From: Jiella sonneratiae
Lineage (GTDB): Bacteria; Pseudomonadota; Alphaproteobacteria; Rhizobiales; Rhizobiaceae
NCBI RefSeq assembly: GCF_017353515.1
Contig: NZ_JAFMPY010000033.1
Coordinates: 1-48,394 of the forward strand
Direction: 5' to 3'
Length of the DNA stretch: 48,394 nucleotides
The notes under the pieces were generated by a model that saw only the letters and a program-made list of their open reading frames with translations, was not told the origin of the DNA and ran no database searches. Shown here in pieces: positions 16,963 to 25,017 of this stretch (its first letter is position 1; every line of letters begins with the position of its first letter). The translations under genes were made by a program, and so were the position numbers.

Positions 16963-18069
16963 TCACGAGGTCGAGCCGATGACGCCCTCGACGAGGTAGT
17001 CCATCTTTTCCAGCTCGATGGCGGACTCCGGATATTCCTGGCCCGCCGCGACGACTTCCTTGCCCTTGTTGTCCTTCAGCGGCCCCTTGATGACGGCAAA
17101 GCCGCCCTTCATCACCTCGGCCTTGACCGCGTCCGCCTGGCTCTTGGCGGCGTCGGTGACGGCCGGGCCGTAGGGGCTGATCTTGACGAAGTCCTCGGCG
17201 AGGCCGCCGCGCACGAAATTCGGCAGCTCCTCGCCGGCCAGCGCCTTTTCGGCGAACATCTTGTAGACCGTCGCCCAGTGCCATTCGGCGCCGGTGAGAT
17301 ATTTCTCCGGGGCGAGCTTCGCCTGGCTGGTGTGGTAGCCGGTGACGTAGGCGCCGCGGCCCGCCGCGGTCTGGGCGAAGACCTTGGGGCTGTCGACGTG
17401 GCAGGTGAGGACGTCGGCGCGCTGGTCGACGAGGGCGTTGACGGCTTCGGCTTCCTTGACCGGCATCGCCCAGTCGCCGGTGAAGATCACCTGGGTGGTG
17501 ATCTCCGGATCCACCGACTTCGCCCCGAGCGTATAGGCGTTGATGTTGAGGAGGACCTGGGGAATGGGCTTGGCCGCCACGAAGCCGAGACGCTTCGACT
17601 TGGTCATGTGGCCGGCGATGATGCCGCAGATGTACTGCGCCGTGCCGATATAGCCGAAATAGGAGCCGGCGTTCTTCGGGTCCTTGTCGGTCCACAGCCC
17701 GCCGCAATGGCGGAACTGGACGTCCGGATAGTTCTTCGCCGTGTCGACGACGAAGGGATTGTAATAGCCGAAGGAGGTCGGAAAGAGCAGCGAGGCGCCG
17801 TCGAGCTGGATCATCGACTCCATCGTCTTGACCACCGCGTCGCTCTCGGGGACGTTCTCCTCCTCGACGATGGTCAGCCCGTCCATGTCCTTGATCGCCG
17901 CGGCGCCTTCGGCATGGGCCTGGTTGTAGCCGTAGTCGTCGCGCGGGCCGACATAGATGAAGCCGGCGGTCAGCGAGGCGGCGAAGGCCGGGTTGATCCG
18001 CGAGACGAGCGGGGCGGCCGAAAGGGCGGCGCCGGCCTTCAGCAGGCGGCGGCGGTTGATCTCGAACAT
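16963..18069 (-). CDS. BMP-family substrate-binding lipoprotein-like protein, Tat-exported
   Basis: 368 residues. The N terminus NRRRLLKAGAALSAAPL, then cleavage near INPAFA, is a twin-arginine-type signal, so the protein folds before export to the periplasm. There is no lipobox cysteine. The mature part is a BMP/PnrA-type binding protein (YVGPRDDYGYNQAHAEGA near its start; GYHTSQAKLAPEKYLTGAEWHW near the hinge). It is the first gene of the importer cluster and follows a 419-bp leader with two copies of the GntR palindrome. Characterised BMP proteins bind nucleosides or purines, while context here points to biuret-like amides; the ligand is not settled. Confidence 0.9.
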   Translation of the reverse strand: MFEINRRRLLKAGAALSAAPLVSRINPAFAASLTAGFIYVGPRDDYGYNQAHAEGAAAIKDMDGLTIVEEENVPESDAVVKTMESMIQLDGASLLFPTSFGYYNPFVVDTAKNYPDVQFRHCGGLWTDKDPKNAGSYFGYIGTAQYICGIIAGHMTKSKRLGFVAAKPIPQVLLNINAYTLGAKSVDPEITTQVIFTGDWAMPVKEAEAVNALVDQRADVLTCHVDSPKVFAQTAAGRGAYVTGYHTSQAKLAPEKYLTGAEWHWATVYKMFAEKALAGEELPNFVRGGLAEDFVKISPYGPAVTDAAKSQADAVKAEVMKGGFAVIKGPLKDNKGKEVVAAGQEYPESAIELEKMDYLVEGVIGSTS

Positions 18070-18147
18070 GGCTCTTCATCCTCTCCGTTGAACGCGCGTC
18101 CCTGCGGGCTGCGGCGGCCCCGCCGGGCTCTCGGCGGTTCCGGAAAG

Positions 18148-18159
18148 ATTGCATGCAAT
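18148..18159. promoter_or_regulatory. GntR operator, copy 2 (ATTGCATGCAAT)
   Basis: A perfect 12-bp palindrome about 80 bases upstream of the binding-protein start codon. It shares the 10-bp core with the site over the GntR gene's own ribosome binding site at 7763-7772. Confidence 0.7.
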
Positions 18160-18248
18160 GGCCGTGCCAAGTCTCCATGCCAAGCCGATCAACGGCTTGC
18201 ACGTCGGCGCGCGGACCGAAAACGTCCATTCTTTGAGCAATCGACCAG

Positions 18249-18260
18249 ATTGCATGCAAT
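18249..18260. promoter_or_regulatory. GntR operator, copy 3 (ATTGCATGCAAT)
   Basis: A second perfect copy of the 12-bp palindrome, about 180 bases upstream of the binding-protein start and 101 bp from copy 2. Confidence 0.7.
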
Positions 18261-18477
18261 TTGCAGAGGCTATGGAGGGGCGTCGGGCATCGGGACGTCC
18301 GGCTGGGTGAAGGACGTCCGGAGGAGTGGATCGGAACCGCACATGGCAGGCGCAGGCGTCGCTCGCATCCGGGCGCATGGCGGGCCTGTCGGCGTCTTCC
18401 CGCGAGGGGGAGATCAGGCCAATCGCCGGACCTGCGTCGCGGATCGGACCGGGCGCTCAGCCAAGCCGGCGATTGCC

Positions 18478-18493
18478 GTTGACAGCTGTCAAC
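18478..18493. other. parS: parS-like centromere site A (GTTGACAGCTGTCAAC)
   Basis: The core fits the repABC parS pattern GTTN4GCN4AAC exactly and extends to a perfect 20-bp palindrome at 18476-18495. A 26-bp block (18469-18494) is repeated in inverted orientation at 20667-20692. The patatin gene's stop codon lies inside the palindrome. RepB (21958-23202) is the expected ligand. Confidence 0.8.
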
Positions 18494-20501
18494 GGACAAC
18501 GGTCGGCGCGTCGGGCGCGCACCACGGAGCCCAGCCGCGCGATTGTGTCGGGACGCGGTCCGGCGAGGCGACGAGGCGCAGGCTGCCGTCGAATTCCTGG
18601 GTGGAAGTCTGGTAGATGCTGCCGTGCGTGTCGTAGCGCAGCCGCGCCGCGACACCGAAATTCGCGAGATCGCGCGCGAACGGGGCGAGCACGTCGCTGC
18701 GCCATGGCGCGGCGGGGGCCGTGCCGCCGAGTGCATATTGGGTCAGCACCCAGTCGTAGGAGCGAGAGTTGCCGCCGCCGTCCGGGTAGGGCGTCTGATA
18801 GGCCTGGGCGAGGCCGGAAAGCGCCGGCTCGATTGCCGAAAAATTGGTGAGCGCCCGGTTCCAGCGATGCTGCGTCATGTCGAACGTCGTCGCAAGCAGC
18901 GTGCCCGCCTCTTTGCCGAGCGCAACCAGCCGCAGAACGGTCGGCTTCTCCATGTCGAGCTTCATGCCGCCCTCGACGCCGTCGACGAGGCGGACCGTGA
19001 CGATGCGCTCGGCATAGCCCGGAAGCCGCGATTGCAGCGTATCCTGCCAGTCCTTGGCGACGTTGACGATCCGATAGAAGAAGTCGACGATCCGGCCGAT
19101 GTCGCGAACCGGAAGTCCGGTCATGGACGTAGTCGGCCCGCCCGGGCTGGGCTGGTCCGGCAGATGCACCCGCTCGGCGGCAAGGTGGTCCTCGTTGCAT
19201 ATTTTCAAGGCTTCGGGGTTGCCCGGCCCGTAGACCACGGTGGTGTGGCGCTTGCAGTCGAATGCGTCGAGCGCGATGCCGAAGGTCGGCCGCGACGGCA
19301 GCAGGGCGTCGAAGAAGTGGATCGGAAAGTTCGAGGAGATGCCGCCGTCGGAAAACAGGCAGCGGCGGATGGGCCGGGCAGGCGCCCGCGTCACGCTGTC
19401 GTCTTCCCGCCACAGCGGCACGGCCCGGATGAGGATCGGGAAGCTGAGGCTGAGGCGCGCGACGAGGAGCACCGGAAAATCGTCGCCGACCGGGAGCGGG
19501 TAGAGGTCGCGCGGCAGATCCGGCGGATCGTCCGGGCGCGGCGTGCGCCGCTCGCCTTTCCGGCAGAGATAGTTGACGACGCGCTGCGGGAACAGCAGTT
19601 CGAACTCGCCGCGGCTGAACCAGTGGATCGCGTCCTTCAGCGGCAGCTGGTAGGGCCGGCCCGAGGAGAGGTCGGTGGTCATCGCCGCGACGCGGATGCC
19701 CTTACATGGATCCGCTGCGACAGGGATGCTCTCGCAGTCGCCGAACTTGCCGAGGTCGCCGATCGTCAGCGGATCGCAGAAGCCGGTTGCCGGACTTCCC
19801 TTGCCGGCGATCGTGTCGATCCGATCGGCGATCCATTCGCAGAAGCCCTGACCGTTGCCTCCCTTCACGTTCAGGCCCGCGCAGAGGCCGAAATCGTTTT
19901 TCGGCAGCTCCCAGAAGACGAGATAGGCCAGATAGCCCGTCACCACGCCGAGCGCGACGAGAATGACGAACAACTTCTCGATGACGATCACCCAGAAGAA
20001 GCCGTGGGTGAGGCCGTAGGAGGCGACGGCGATGATCGCGACGACCGCCGCGACCCAGACCGGCCAGAAGGCCAGCCCGACCGCCCGGAGGATCGCCGGC
20101 CATTTCCCGAAGCGCGGGTGCGGGGTCGCGATGGCTGCCTCGAGGAGCCTGAACAGCGGCTTCAGCGCCGGCGTCGGCTGGAACAGCGCCTTGAGCCCGT
20201 CGCCCAGGCTTTTGCCCGCGGCGTCAAGTTCGATGAAACCCGCCATGTCGGCACCACCGTTGGTCTGCCGGCGGTATTCGGCCGCGGCGGCGAAGGTCGC
20301 GGCGATCGCGCCGGCGGAGGAGCCGCCGATGTCGCGGAGACGGTATTTCTCGGCAATCGCGAAGATGGCGCCGGGATAGACGACGCCCGAGGTGATGCCG
20401 CCTTTCATGATCAGGTCGCATTCGAGCGCGGGTCTCGCTGCAGGCGGGATGGCGGGAGAGCTGTGGGTCGCTCCGGTCTCGGTCTGCTCGTCGTCGGCCA
20501 C
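18489..20501 (-). CDS. Patatin-like phospholipase with internal membrane segments
   Basis: About 670 residues. The patatin domain starts with LECDLIMKGGITSGVVYPG (oxyanion-loop region) and has the nucleophile motif GGSSAGA near residue 62 and the catalytic Asp in FSDGGISSNFP near residue 385, so the Ser-Asp dyad is complete. Between them, at about residues 135-200, are two or three strongly hydrophobic segments that should anchor the enzyme in the inner membrane, an unusual insert. The predicted role is phospholipid or acyl-ester hydrolysis. I chose GTG at 20501 because AAGGGAGG lies seven bases before it; GTG 20528 would add nine residues. The stop codon lies in one parS-like site, and the other site lies about 170 bp upstream. 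Confidence 0.82.
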   Translation of the reverse strand: MADDEQTETGATHSSPAIPPAARPALECDLIMKGGITSGVVYPGAIFAIAEKYRLRDIGGSSAGAIAATFAAAAEYRRQTNGGADMAGFIELDAAGKSLGDGLKALFQPTPALKPLFRLLEAAIATPHPRFGKWPAILRAVGLAFWPVWVAAVVAIIAVASYGLTHGFFWVIVIEKLFVILVALGVVTGYLAYLVFWELPKNDFGLCAGLNVKGGNGQGFCEWIADRIDTIAGKGSPATGFCDPLTIGDLGKFGDCESIPVAADPCKGIRVAAMTTDLSSGRPYQLPLKDAIHWFSRGEFELLFPQRVVNYLCRKGERRTPRPDDPPDLPRDLYPLPVGDDFPVLLVARLSLSFPILIRAVPLWREDDSVTRAPARPIRRCLFSDGGISSNFPIHFFDALLPSRPTFGIALDAFDCKRHTTVVYGPGNPEALKICNEDHLAAERVHLPDQPSPGGPTTSMTGLPVRDIGRIVDFFYRIVNVAKDWQDTLQSRLPGYAERIVTVRLVDGVEGGMKLDMEKPTVLRLVALGKEAGTLLATTFDMTQHRWNRALTNFSAIEPALSGLAQAYQTPYPDGGGNSRSYDWVLTQYALGGTAPAAPWRSDVLAPFARDLANFGVAARLRYDTHGSIYQTSTQEFDGSLRLVASPDRVPTQSRGWAPWCAPDAPTVVR

Positions 20502-20822
20502 CACAGATCCTCCCTTGTTCTTTGCCACAGCTTAAAGCAGCCGCATTTGACCTGCAACGCAGGGCGTCGGGGTGCGACGACGCTTGTCTTGCGAAAGATG
20601 TCCCGAAGATCCTCTGTCGTCTTCGAAAATCCGCCCTTGCGGCATGTCGCATGCCGCCCGATGCTGCGTTGACAGCTGTCAACGGCAATCGCGGTGCTGC
20701 CGGGCGCCCGGTCGGGTCCGGCGTTCCGGTGCTCGATCCGTCCTGGTCGTGCGATCACCTTCGCTGCCCAGGCAGCGCCGGATTCTTCGATCTTTTTTCC
20801 TATGTGTTCCCGCTCTGGCGGT
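20502..20822. other. Intergenic segment carrying a parS-like site
   Basis: About 320 bp between the patatin gene start and the end of the putative initiator gene. It contains the parS-like palindrome at 20669-20684 and a T-rich stretch (GATCTTTTTTCC) near 20790-20800. No further gene can be supported. Confidence 0.5.
20669..20684. other. parS: parS-like centromere site B (GTTGACAGCTGTCAAC)
   Basis: Identical 16-bp core to the site at 18478-18493 and a match to GTTN4GCN4AAC. The flanks are shared over 26 bp in inverted orientation. It sits about 140 bp beyond the end of the HTH gene in the repC position, so the two sites are close to the partition genes, as is usual. Confidence 0.8.
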
Positions 20823-21728
20823 TCAGGCGCTCCCCGGCGCCCTGCCGCACCCCCATTTTTCCCGAGCCGATCTTCGCTTGAAGAAAGGATCTTTATGGGA
20901 TTGGTTGTTGGGCGACAGAACTGTCACACCTGCCGGTGCGAGACGATTTCCCGGAAAGGATGCCACGCGCTCCGGGATCGGGAGAGGAAGCCGAGACACG
21001 AAGGGCCGGAACGGCAGCCGTCCGTGTTCGGGCGTCTCGCCGAGCCAGGCGGCGAGACCGGACTGTTCGGCAAAGAACGGCAGGACCTTCTCCGTCAGCG
21101 TGATCACCAGCCCGGTGTGAAGCCCGCGGGCGCAGGTGCGGATGCGCGTCGCGATATAGCCGAGCCGTTCGAGGTCGAGGAGATAACGGCGGACCGTGCG
21201 GGACGAGCGGGACATCGTCGCGGCGAGCGTCGCCTTCGCCGCCTCGGTCACCCGGCCCTTGCCGCAGCGGGCCCTGAGGACGACGAGCAGCGCCTTGGCG
21301 CCGGGCGTCAGCCGGTCGTCGCGCATCGCGGTGGTGGCGATATGATTGGCATATTGCCGGGAGGGACGCGGGGCGGGACGCGAGTGCCGGGGCCGGGCGA
21401 GGGGAGGGCGGCCCTTCGGCGCCGCGGGAAAGCCGGTCCGCACGTCCGGGGAAGCGGTGTCGCGTTCCGGCGTAGAGACCGCGGCCGAGCGGCGCTCGGC
21501 CTCCTTCAGCGAGATCAGGCCGGCGCGGAAATCCGCCCAGATCGCGGCCTTCGCGGTGAAGAGCGGCGAGGGCGCCGCAGCACATGGAGAAGAGGCGACG
21601 CCCTCCGCCGGCTCCCGGGAGAAGCGGCCCGGCGTGGGCTCTTTGGGGCGTGACAATTCGAGCCCCGAAGCCGTCTTTCGGCCGGGCGTCTTCCGTGCGC
21701 CGGGCGCACGCCATCCTCGTTCCGTCAC
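20823..21728 (-). CDS. HTH protein in the repC position: putative plasmid replication initiator
   Basis: About 301 residues. A basic, disordered N-terminal half is followed by a winged-helix region: LTPGAKALLVVLRARCGKG, then TEAAKATLAATMSRSSRTVRRYLLDLERLGYI (seen in part as SRSSRTVRRYLLDLERLG). The C terminus holds LSPNNQSHKDPFF, a motif I associate with small HTH plasmid proteins of Hyphomicrobiales. It is not a canonical RepC, which is about 400 residues and has different N-terminal sequence. Position after repA-repB and after a ctRNA-like spacer suggests it does RepC's job. GTG 21728 has GGAAGG five bases upstream; TTG 21752 is an alternative start. Confidence 0.65.
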   Translation of the reverse strand: MTERGWRAPGARKTPGRKTASGLELSRPKEPTPGRFSREPAEGVASSPCAAAPSPLFTAKAAIWADFRAGLISLKEAERRSAAVSTPERDTASPDVRTGFPAAPKGRPPLARPRHSRPAPRPSRQYANHIATTAMRDDRLTPGAKALLVVLRARCGKGRVTEAAKATLAATMSRSSRTVRRYLLDLERLGYIATRIRTCARGLHTGLVITLTEKVLPFFAEQSGLAAWLGETPEHGRLPFRPFVSRLPLPIPERVASFPGNRLAPAGVTVLSPNNQSHKDPFFKRRSAREKWGCGRAPGSA

Positions 21729-21784
21729 TCTGGCCTTCCTTGCGCGAGGCAAGAAAAGCCCGTGGCGGGAAACCGCAGCACTGC

Positions 21785-21813
21785 TTGACGTGTGAGTCGG
21801 AAGGTCCTAGATC
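21785..21813 (+). promoter_or_regulatory. Promoter of the counter-transcribed RNA
   Basis: -35 TTGACG at 21785-21790 and -10 TAGATC at 21808-21813, separated by 17 bases. It points against the rep genes, with initiation expected near 21820. Confidence 0.6.
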
Positions 21814-21819
21814 CGAAGG

Positions 21820-21876
21820 TGTCTAGTCTTGAAGATCAGGTCCTGTGGCGGCTCCCGCTTCGGGGCCTTTTCTTTT
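21820..21876 (+). ncRNA. Counter-transcribed RNA (ctRNA) of the repABC-type locus
   Basis: A plus-strand transcript from the promoter at 21785-21813 would run about 56 nucleotides to a terminator hairpin (GGCTCC/GGGGCC stem, TTTTCTTTT tail). It lies between repB and the putative initiator gene and is antisense to that gene's leader. Location, direction and size match the small antisense RNAs that control repC in repABC plasmids. It has not been verified experimentally; both ends are predicted from sequence. Confidence 0.65.
21850..21876 (+). terminator. Intrinsic terminator of the ctRNA
   Basis: A six-pair stem, GGCTCC (21850-21855) with GGGGCC (21862-21867), a six-base loop, then TTTTCTTTT at 21868-21876. 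The T-run is on the plus strand only, so it ends the antisense transcript rather than the rep mRNA. Confidence 0.7.
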
Positions 21877-21957
21877 GCCGTTTTCGCGTCTCCGTCCTTG
21901 CTGCGGCTGTGTCCCGGACGCATCGCGCGCCGGGACGGTGAAATCACGTTTCGGGCC

Positions 21958-23202
21958 TCAGGCCCCGGATCTGCGGCGGGTCCTGCCGGCGGCGCCGGCC
22001 TCGCCGGACGCATCCGTCTTTTCGGCTTCGACCGGCTCCGCCCCATCGCCGGCTGCCGCCCTGAAACTCTCGTAGAGCTCCGGAAGCTGCGCGGCGACGA
22101 AGGCCGAGAACGCCCCGCCGTCTTCCGTGCGGAAGGAGAGCGTCGGGCCGGAACGGGAGCCGTGCCGGACCAGCGCCAGCACCGTGCCGTCTCCGGCGGT
22201 GACCGGCTCCGCCTCGGCGGCGTCGTCCTTGCCGGCACCGCGCTGCAGATGCCGGTGGAGCGCCCGAAATCGGGCATCGGTATCCGTCAGCCGCGAAAAT
22301 TCCGGGCGATGCACGAAAGCCATGGCGCGCTCGCGGTTCGCCTGCCCGGCCATCGCCTCGCCGAGCTCGCTCCAGCGCGGCCGCCCCGCCTTCGGCGCCG
22401 GGCCGATGGCGAAGGCGATCGGCCGCGGGATGCGGTGAGCGACCTGCAGCAGCCGGGTGAGCTCGGAATTGAGGACGCCGAGGGCGGCGCGCATCGTTTC
22501 GCGGGAAAAGCCGCGCGCCTCGAGACCCTTGGCGAAATAGGCGCGCTCGATGAAGGTGAGGTCGCGTCGCTCGGCGTTTTCCCGCCCCTGGGCGAGCACC
22601 AGCTCGTCGTCGGAAAGCGGCCGGACGATCGCCTTGACGGCGATGCCGAGGTCCTTTGCCGCGCGCACCCGGCGATGGCCGTAGGCGGTCTCGAAATAGC
22701 CCTCTGCCGCCTTGGCAGGGTCCGAATGCGGGCGCAGCAGCACAGGCACGCTCTGCCCGTCGGCGGCGAGCGAGGCCTTCAGCGCCTCGAAGCCCGGATC
22801 GAGCATGCCGTCGCGCGACAGCCGGTCGACGACCGGGGAGGGGAGAATCCGGTCCGGATCGACGAGCACCACATGGCCGCCCGCCCGCGCCGCCTCGCGC
22901 AGCTGCCGGGCGGCCTCCGCCTCCTTCTGGAGTTCTCCCCAGGAGGCGCGCATGGCGTTGATCGCGCCGGAGCGGGCATGGTCGCGATGCACCGGCGCCG
23001 CTTCTGACGACGCGGACGACAAAGGCGAAGGCGAAGGGGAGGGCGCCGACGCTCCGGACGTGGCGGACGTGGCGGCAGCCTGCGCCGGCCGATCGGGCGC
23101 GCCCAGCGAGCCGTCGTCGCCGGTGGTGGTCGTGGCGGTGCTCTTGCTGCTCTCGGGGCTTCCGGAAAGCAGGGCGCGCAGGGCGTCCTTGCGTTTCACC
23201 AT
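21958..23202 (-). CDS. repB: Plasmid partitioning protein RepB (ParB family)
   Basis: 414 residues. After a Ser/Ala-rich linker comes the ParB/Spo0J nuclease-like domain: VDPDRILPSPVVDRL, then SLAADGQSVPVLLRP and the AYGHRRVRAAKDLG box. The RepB-type KorB/HTH region follows with ENAERRDLTFIERAYFA. It binds parS-type sites, of which two candidates lie at 18.5 and 20.7 kb, and works with RepA in segregation. ATG 23202 has GGAAGGG in front. Repeated Ser, Ala and Thr near the N terminus make it longer than the usual RepB of about 330 residues. Confidence 0.9.
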   Translation of the reverse strand: MVKRKDALRALLSGSPESSKSTATTTTGDDGSLGAPDRPAQAAATSATSGASAPSPSPSPLSSASSEAAPVHRDHARSGAINAMRASWGELQKEAEAARQLREAARAGGHVVLVDPDRILPSPVVDRLSRDGMLDPGFEALKASLAADGQSVPVLLRPHSDPAKAAEGYFETAYGHRRVRAAKDLGIAVKAIVRPLSDDELVLAQGRENAERRDLTFIERAYFAKGLEARGFSRETMRAALGVLNSELTRLLQVAHRIPRPIAFAIGPAPKAGRPRWSELGEAMAGQANRERAMAFVHRPEFSRLTDTDARFRALHRHLQRGAGKDDAAEAEPVTAGDGTVLALVRHGSRSGPTLSFRTEDGGAFSAFVAAQLPELYESFRAAAGDGAEPVEAEKTDASGEAGAAGRTRRRSGA

Positions 23203-23419
23203 CGTCTGCCCTTCCGCCTCTCGAACCCTGCCGCCGGGACCGCCGGCTCGCCGCGAAAAGATGAACCGGACTGCGACGGGCGGGGATAAGTTTTCGCCGG
23301 CGCGATGCCTTCCGGACCACGGCCGCGACCCGCCTTTCCCCTATAAGACCTTGAACAGAAAAACGATTTGGCCGAAGCGCCGGGTTTGCGCGCGGGGTTT
23401 CGGCGAAAACGAGACATCC
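23203..23419. other. repA-repB intergenic spacer
   Basis: 217 bp between repA and repB. I see no gene, no match to GTTN4GCN4AAC and no convincing terminator. Confidence 0.5.
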
Positions 23420-24766
23420 TCATCTTCCCCGCCCCCAAGAGGCGCGAATCAGCGCCTCGATCTCGCCGTTCACCGCCGTCAGCGATTCCATCGCCCGGTC
23501 GTAGGTGCCGCGGGTGAAGTTCTCGCGCCCGACCTCGTAGAGCGTCTGCTTGGTGAGGCCCGCATCCGAGATCGCCGTCGACTTCAGCATGGCGTTGGTG
23601 AGGACGCGCTCGCCGAACTGTGCCCGCAGGAAGCCGGCGATCTGCGCCTGCGGCCCGTCATGCGGCTCGTAGCGGGTGACGAGATAGCGCAGGAAGTCGA
23701 AGCCGAGCGCGCCGCCGGCCTCGCGCACCACCGCCAGGAGATCGGCGGTCATGAACAGGAACTGGCTCATCGAGGCGACGTCGAGCATCTGCGGATGCAC
23801 GGTGACGACGACCGAGGTCGCGGCACAGAGCGCCCCGAGGGTCAGGAAGCCGAGCTGCGGCGGGCAATCGATGACGACGACGTCGAAATCGGCCTCCACC
23901 TCCTCGATCACCGCGCCGATCCGCGCGAAGAACGGCAGATCGTCGCGCGCCCCGCGCTCGGCGAGCTGGCGTGGCGTCGTGTGTTCGAATTCCTGCAGTT
24001 CGAGATTGCCGGGGACCAGCGTCAGCCCGTCGAAATAGGTGGGACGCAGGATCTCGCGCAGCGGTCGGCGCAGCTCGTCGTAGCGGATCGCGCCGTAGAG
24101 CGTGTCGTTGCCCTCAAGGTCGAGCTCGGGCTGGTAGCCGAGAAGCGCGGAGAAGGAGGCCTGGGGATCGAGGTCGATCGCCAGAGTGCGATAGCCTTCG
24201 AGCGCCAGATACTGGGCGAGATGGGCCGAGGTGGTGGTCTTGCCGGAGCCGCCCTTGAAGTTGGTGACGGCGATCACCTGCAGATGCTCGCCCGGCTCGC
24301 GCCATTTCAGATATTGCCGCGCCTTCGGGCTCGCCTTGTCGTGCTGGGCGGCGAGATGGCGGCGCAGCGCGTTGATCGTCTCCAGCGTATAGGAGCGGCG
24401 CCCGCCGGCGCCGGTATCCGGCTGCGGCCCCTCGCCGGAGATCGAGAGCTGGCGCAGATAGCCGTCGGAGACGCCGATCAGCTTCGCCGCCTCGCCGGAG
24501 GTGAAGGGGCGCAGCGCCTTCTTCGCGGAGGGCGGGAACAGCCGCTCGCGCATCTGGCTGAGCTGGGCCGACAGGAGCTCGGCGTCGCGCGCGATCGCCT
24601 CGTCGGCGCGGCCGTCGGCCCGCGTCGTCGTCGCCGCTTCTCGTTCCCTTTCCGCCACGGCCTTCGTCCCGTCTTTCGCTTCGCCGGGCGCATCGCCCCG
24701 CTCCGGCCCGTCCGTCGTCACGATCGCGCACCCCACCCCGTCGCCCGGCCCGAGGGGGAAGTGCAA
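23420..24766 (-). CDS. repA: Plasmid partitioning ATPase RepA (ParA family)
   Basis: 448 residues. The N-terminal helix-turn-helix FTSGEAAKLIGVSDGYLRQL, then GRRSYTLETINALR, is diagnostic of repABC RepA. The ParA ATPase follows, with deviant Walker A NFKGGSGKTTTS at about residues 169-180, LAIDLDPQASFSALLGY, and VVIDCPPQLGFLTL (Walker B). RepA drives plasmid segregation with RepB and represses its own operon. The indicated start is TTG at 24766, behind GGGGGAG; GTG codons 10 and 15 residues later are alternatives. The first 60 residues are poorly conserved and may be shorter in reality. Confidence 0.92.
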   Translation of the reverse strand: MHFPLGPGDGVGCAIVTTDGPERGDAPGEAKDGTKAVAEREREAATTTRADGRADEAIARDAELLSAQLSQMRERLFPPSAKKALRPFTSGEAAKLIGVSDGYLRQLSISGEGPQPDTGAGGRRSYTLETINALRRHLAAQHDKASPKARQYLKWREPGEHLQVIAVTNFKGGSGKTTTSAHLAQYLALEGYRTLAIDLDPQASFSALLGYQPELDLEGNDTLYGAIRYDELRRPLREILRPTYFDGLTLVPGNLELQEFEHTTPRQLAERGARDDLPFFARIGAVIEEVEADFDVVVIDCPPQLGFLTLGALCAATSVVVTVHPQMLDVASMSQFLFMTADLLAVVREAGGALGFDFLRYLVTRYEPHDGPQAQIAGFLRAQFGERVLTNAMLKSTAISDAGLTKQTLYEVGRENFTRGTYDRAMESLTAVNGEIEALIRASWGRGR

Positions 24767-25017
24767 CGCTCCCCCGTCGCTCCCGCGCCGCCCGGGCCCC
24801 GGCTTTAAGCCCTTGCTGCACCGGCCCGGAACGGCGGAGGCCGATCGACCGGCCGACCTACGAGCGGGCGATGCGGCTGCGCTGCGAATCCCTTGTTACG
24901 CTTCGAGGATGGATCGACGCTTGTTTTCCGTTAGCGGGACGATGGGCAAGCCGGTGAGTCGAGTCAAGCGGCGATAGCGGCGGCGCGAGCCTCGCGCAAG
25001 CTTGGATCAGGCGCCGC

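Larger units (their letters stand above)
18070..18475 (-). promoter_or_regulatory. Control region of the amide-utilisation cluster
   Basis: A gene-free leader of about 400 bp upstream of the binding-protein gene. It contains two copies of the ATTGCATGCAAT palindrome whose centres are 101 bp apart, close to a whole number of helical turns, so a repressor could bridge them by looping. I could not pick a convincing -35/-10 pair by eye. The segment ends at the parS-like palindrome. Confidence 0.6.

Noticed and set aside
18469-20692. The two inverted 26-bp repeats around the patatin gene as ends of an insertion sequence
   Set aside because: No transposase lies between them, no target duplication is seen, and the core fits the repABC parS pattern next to repAB, which explains it better.
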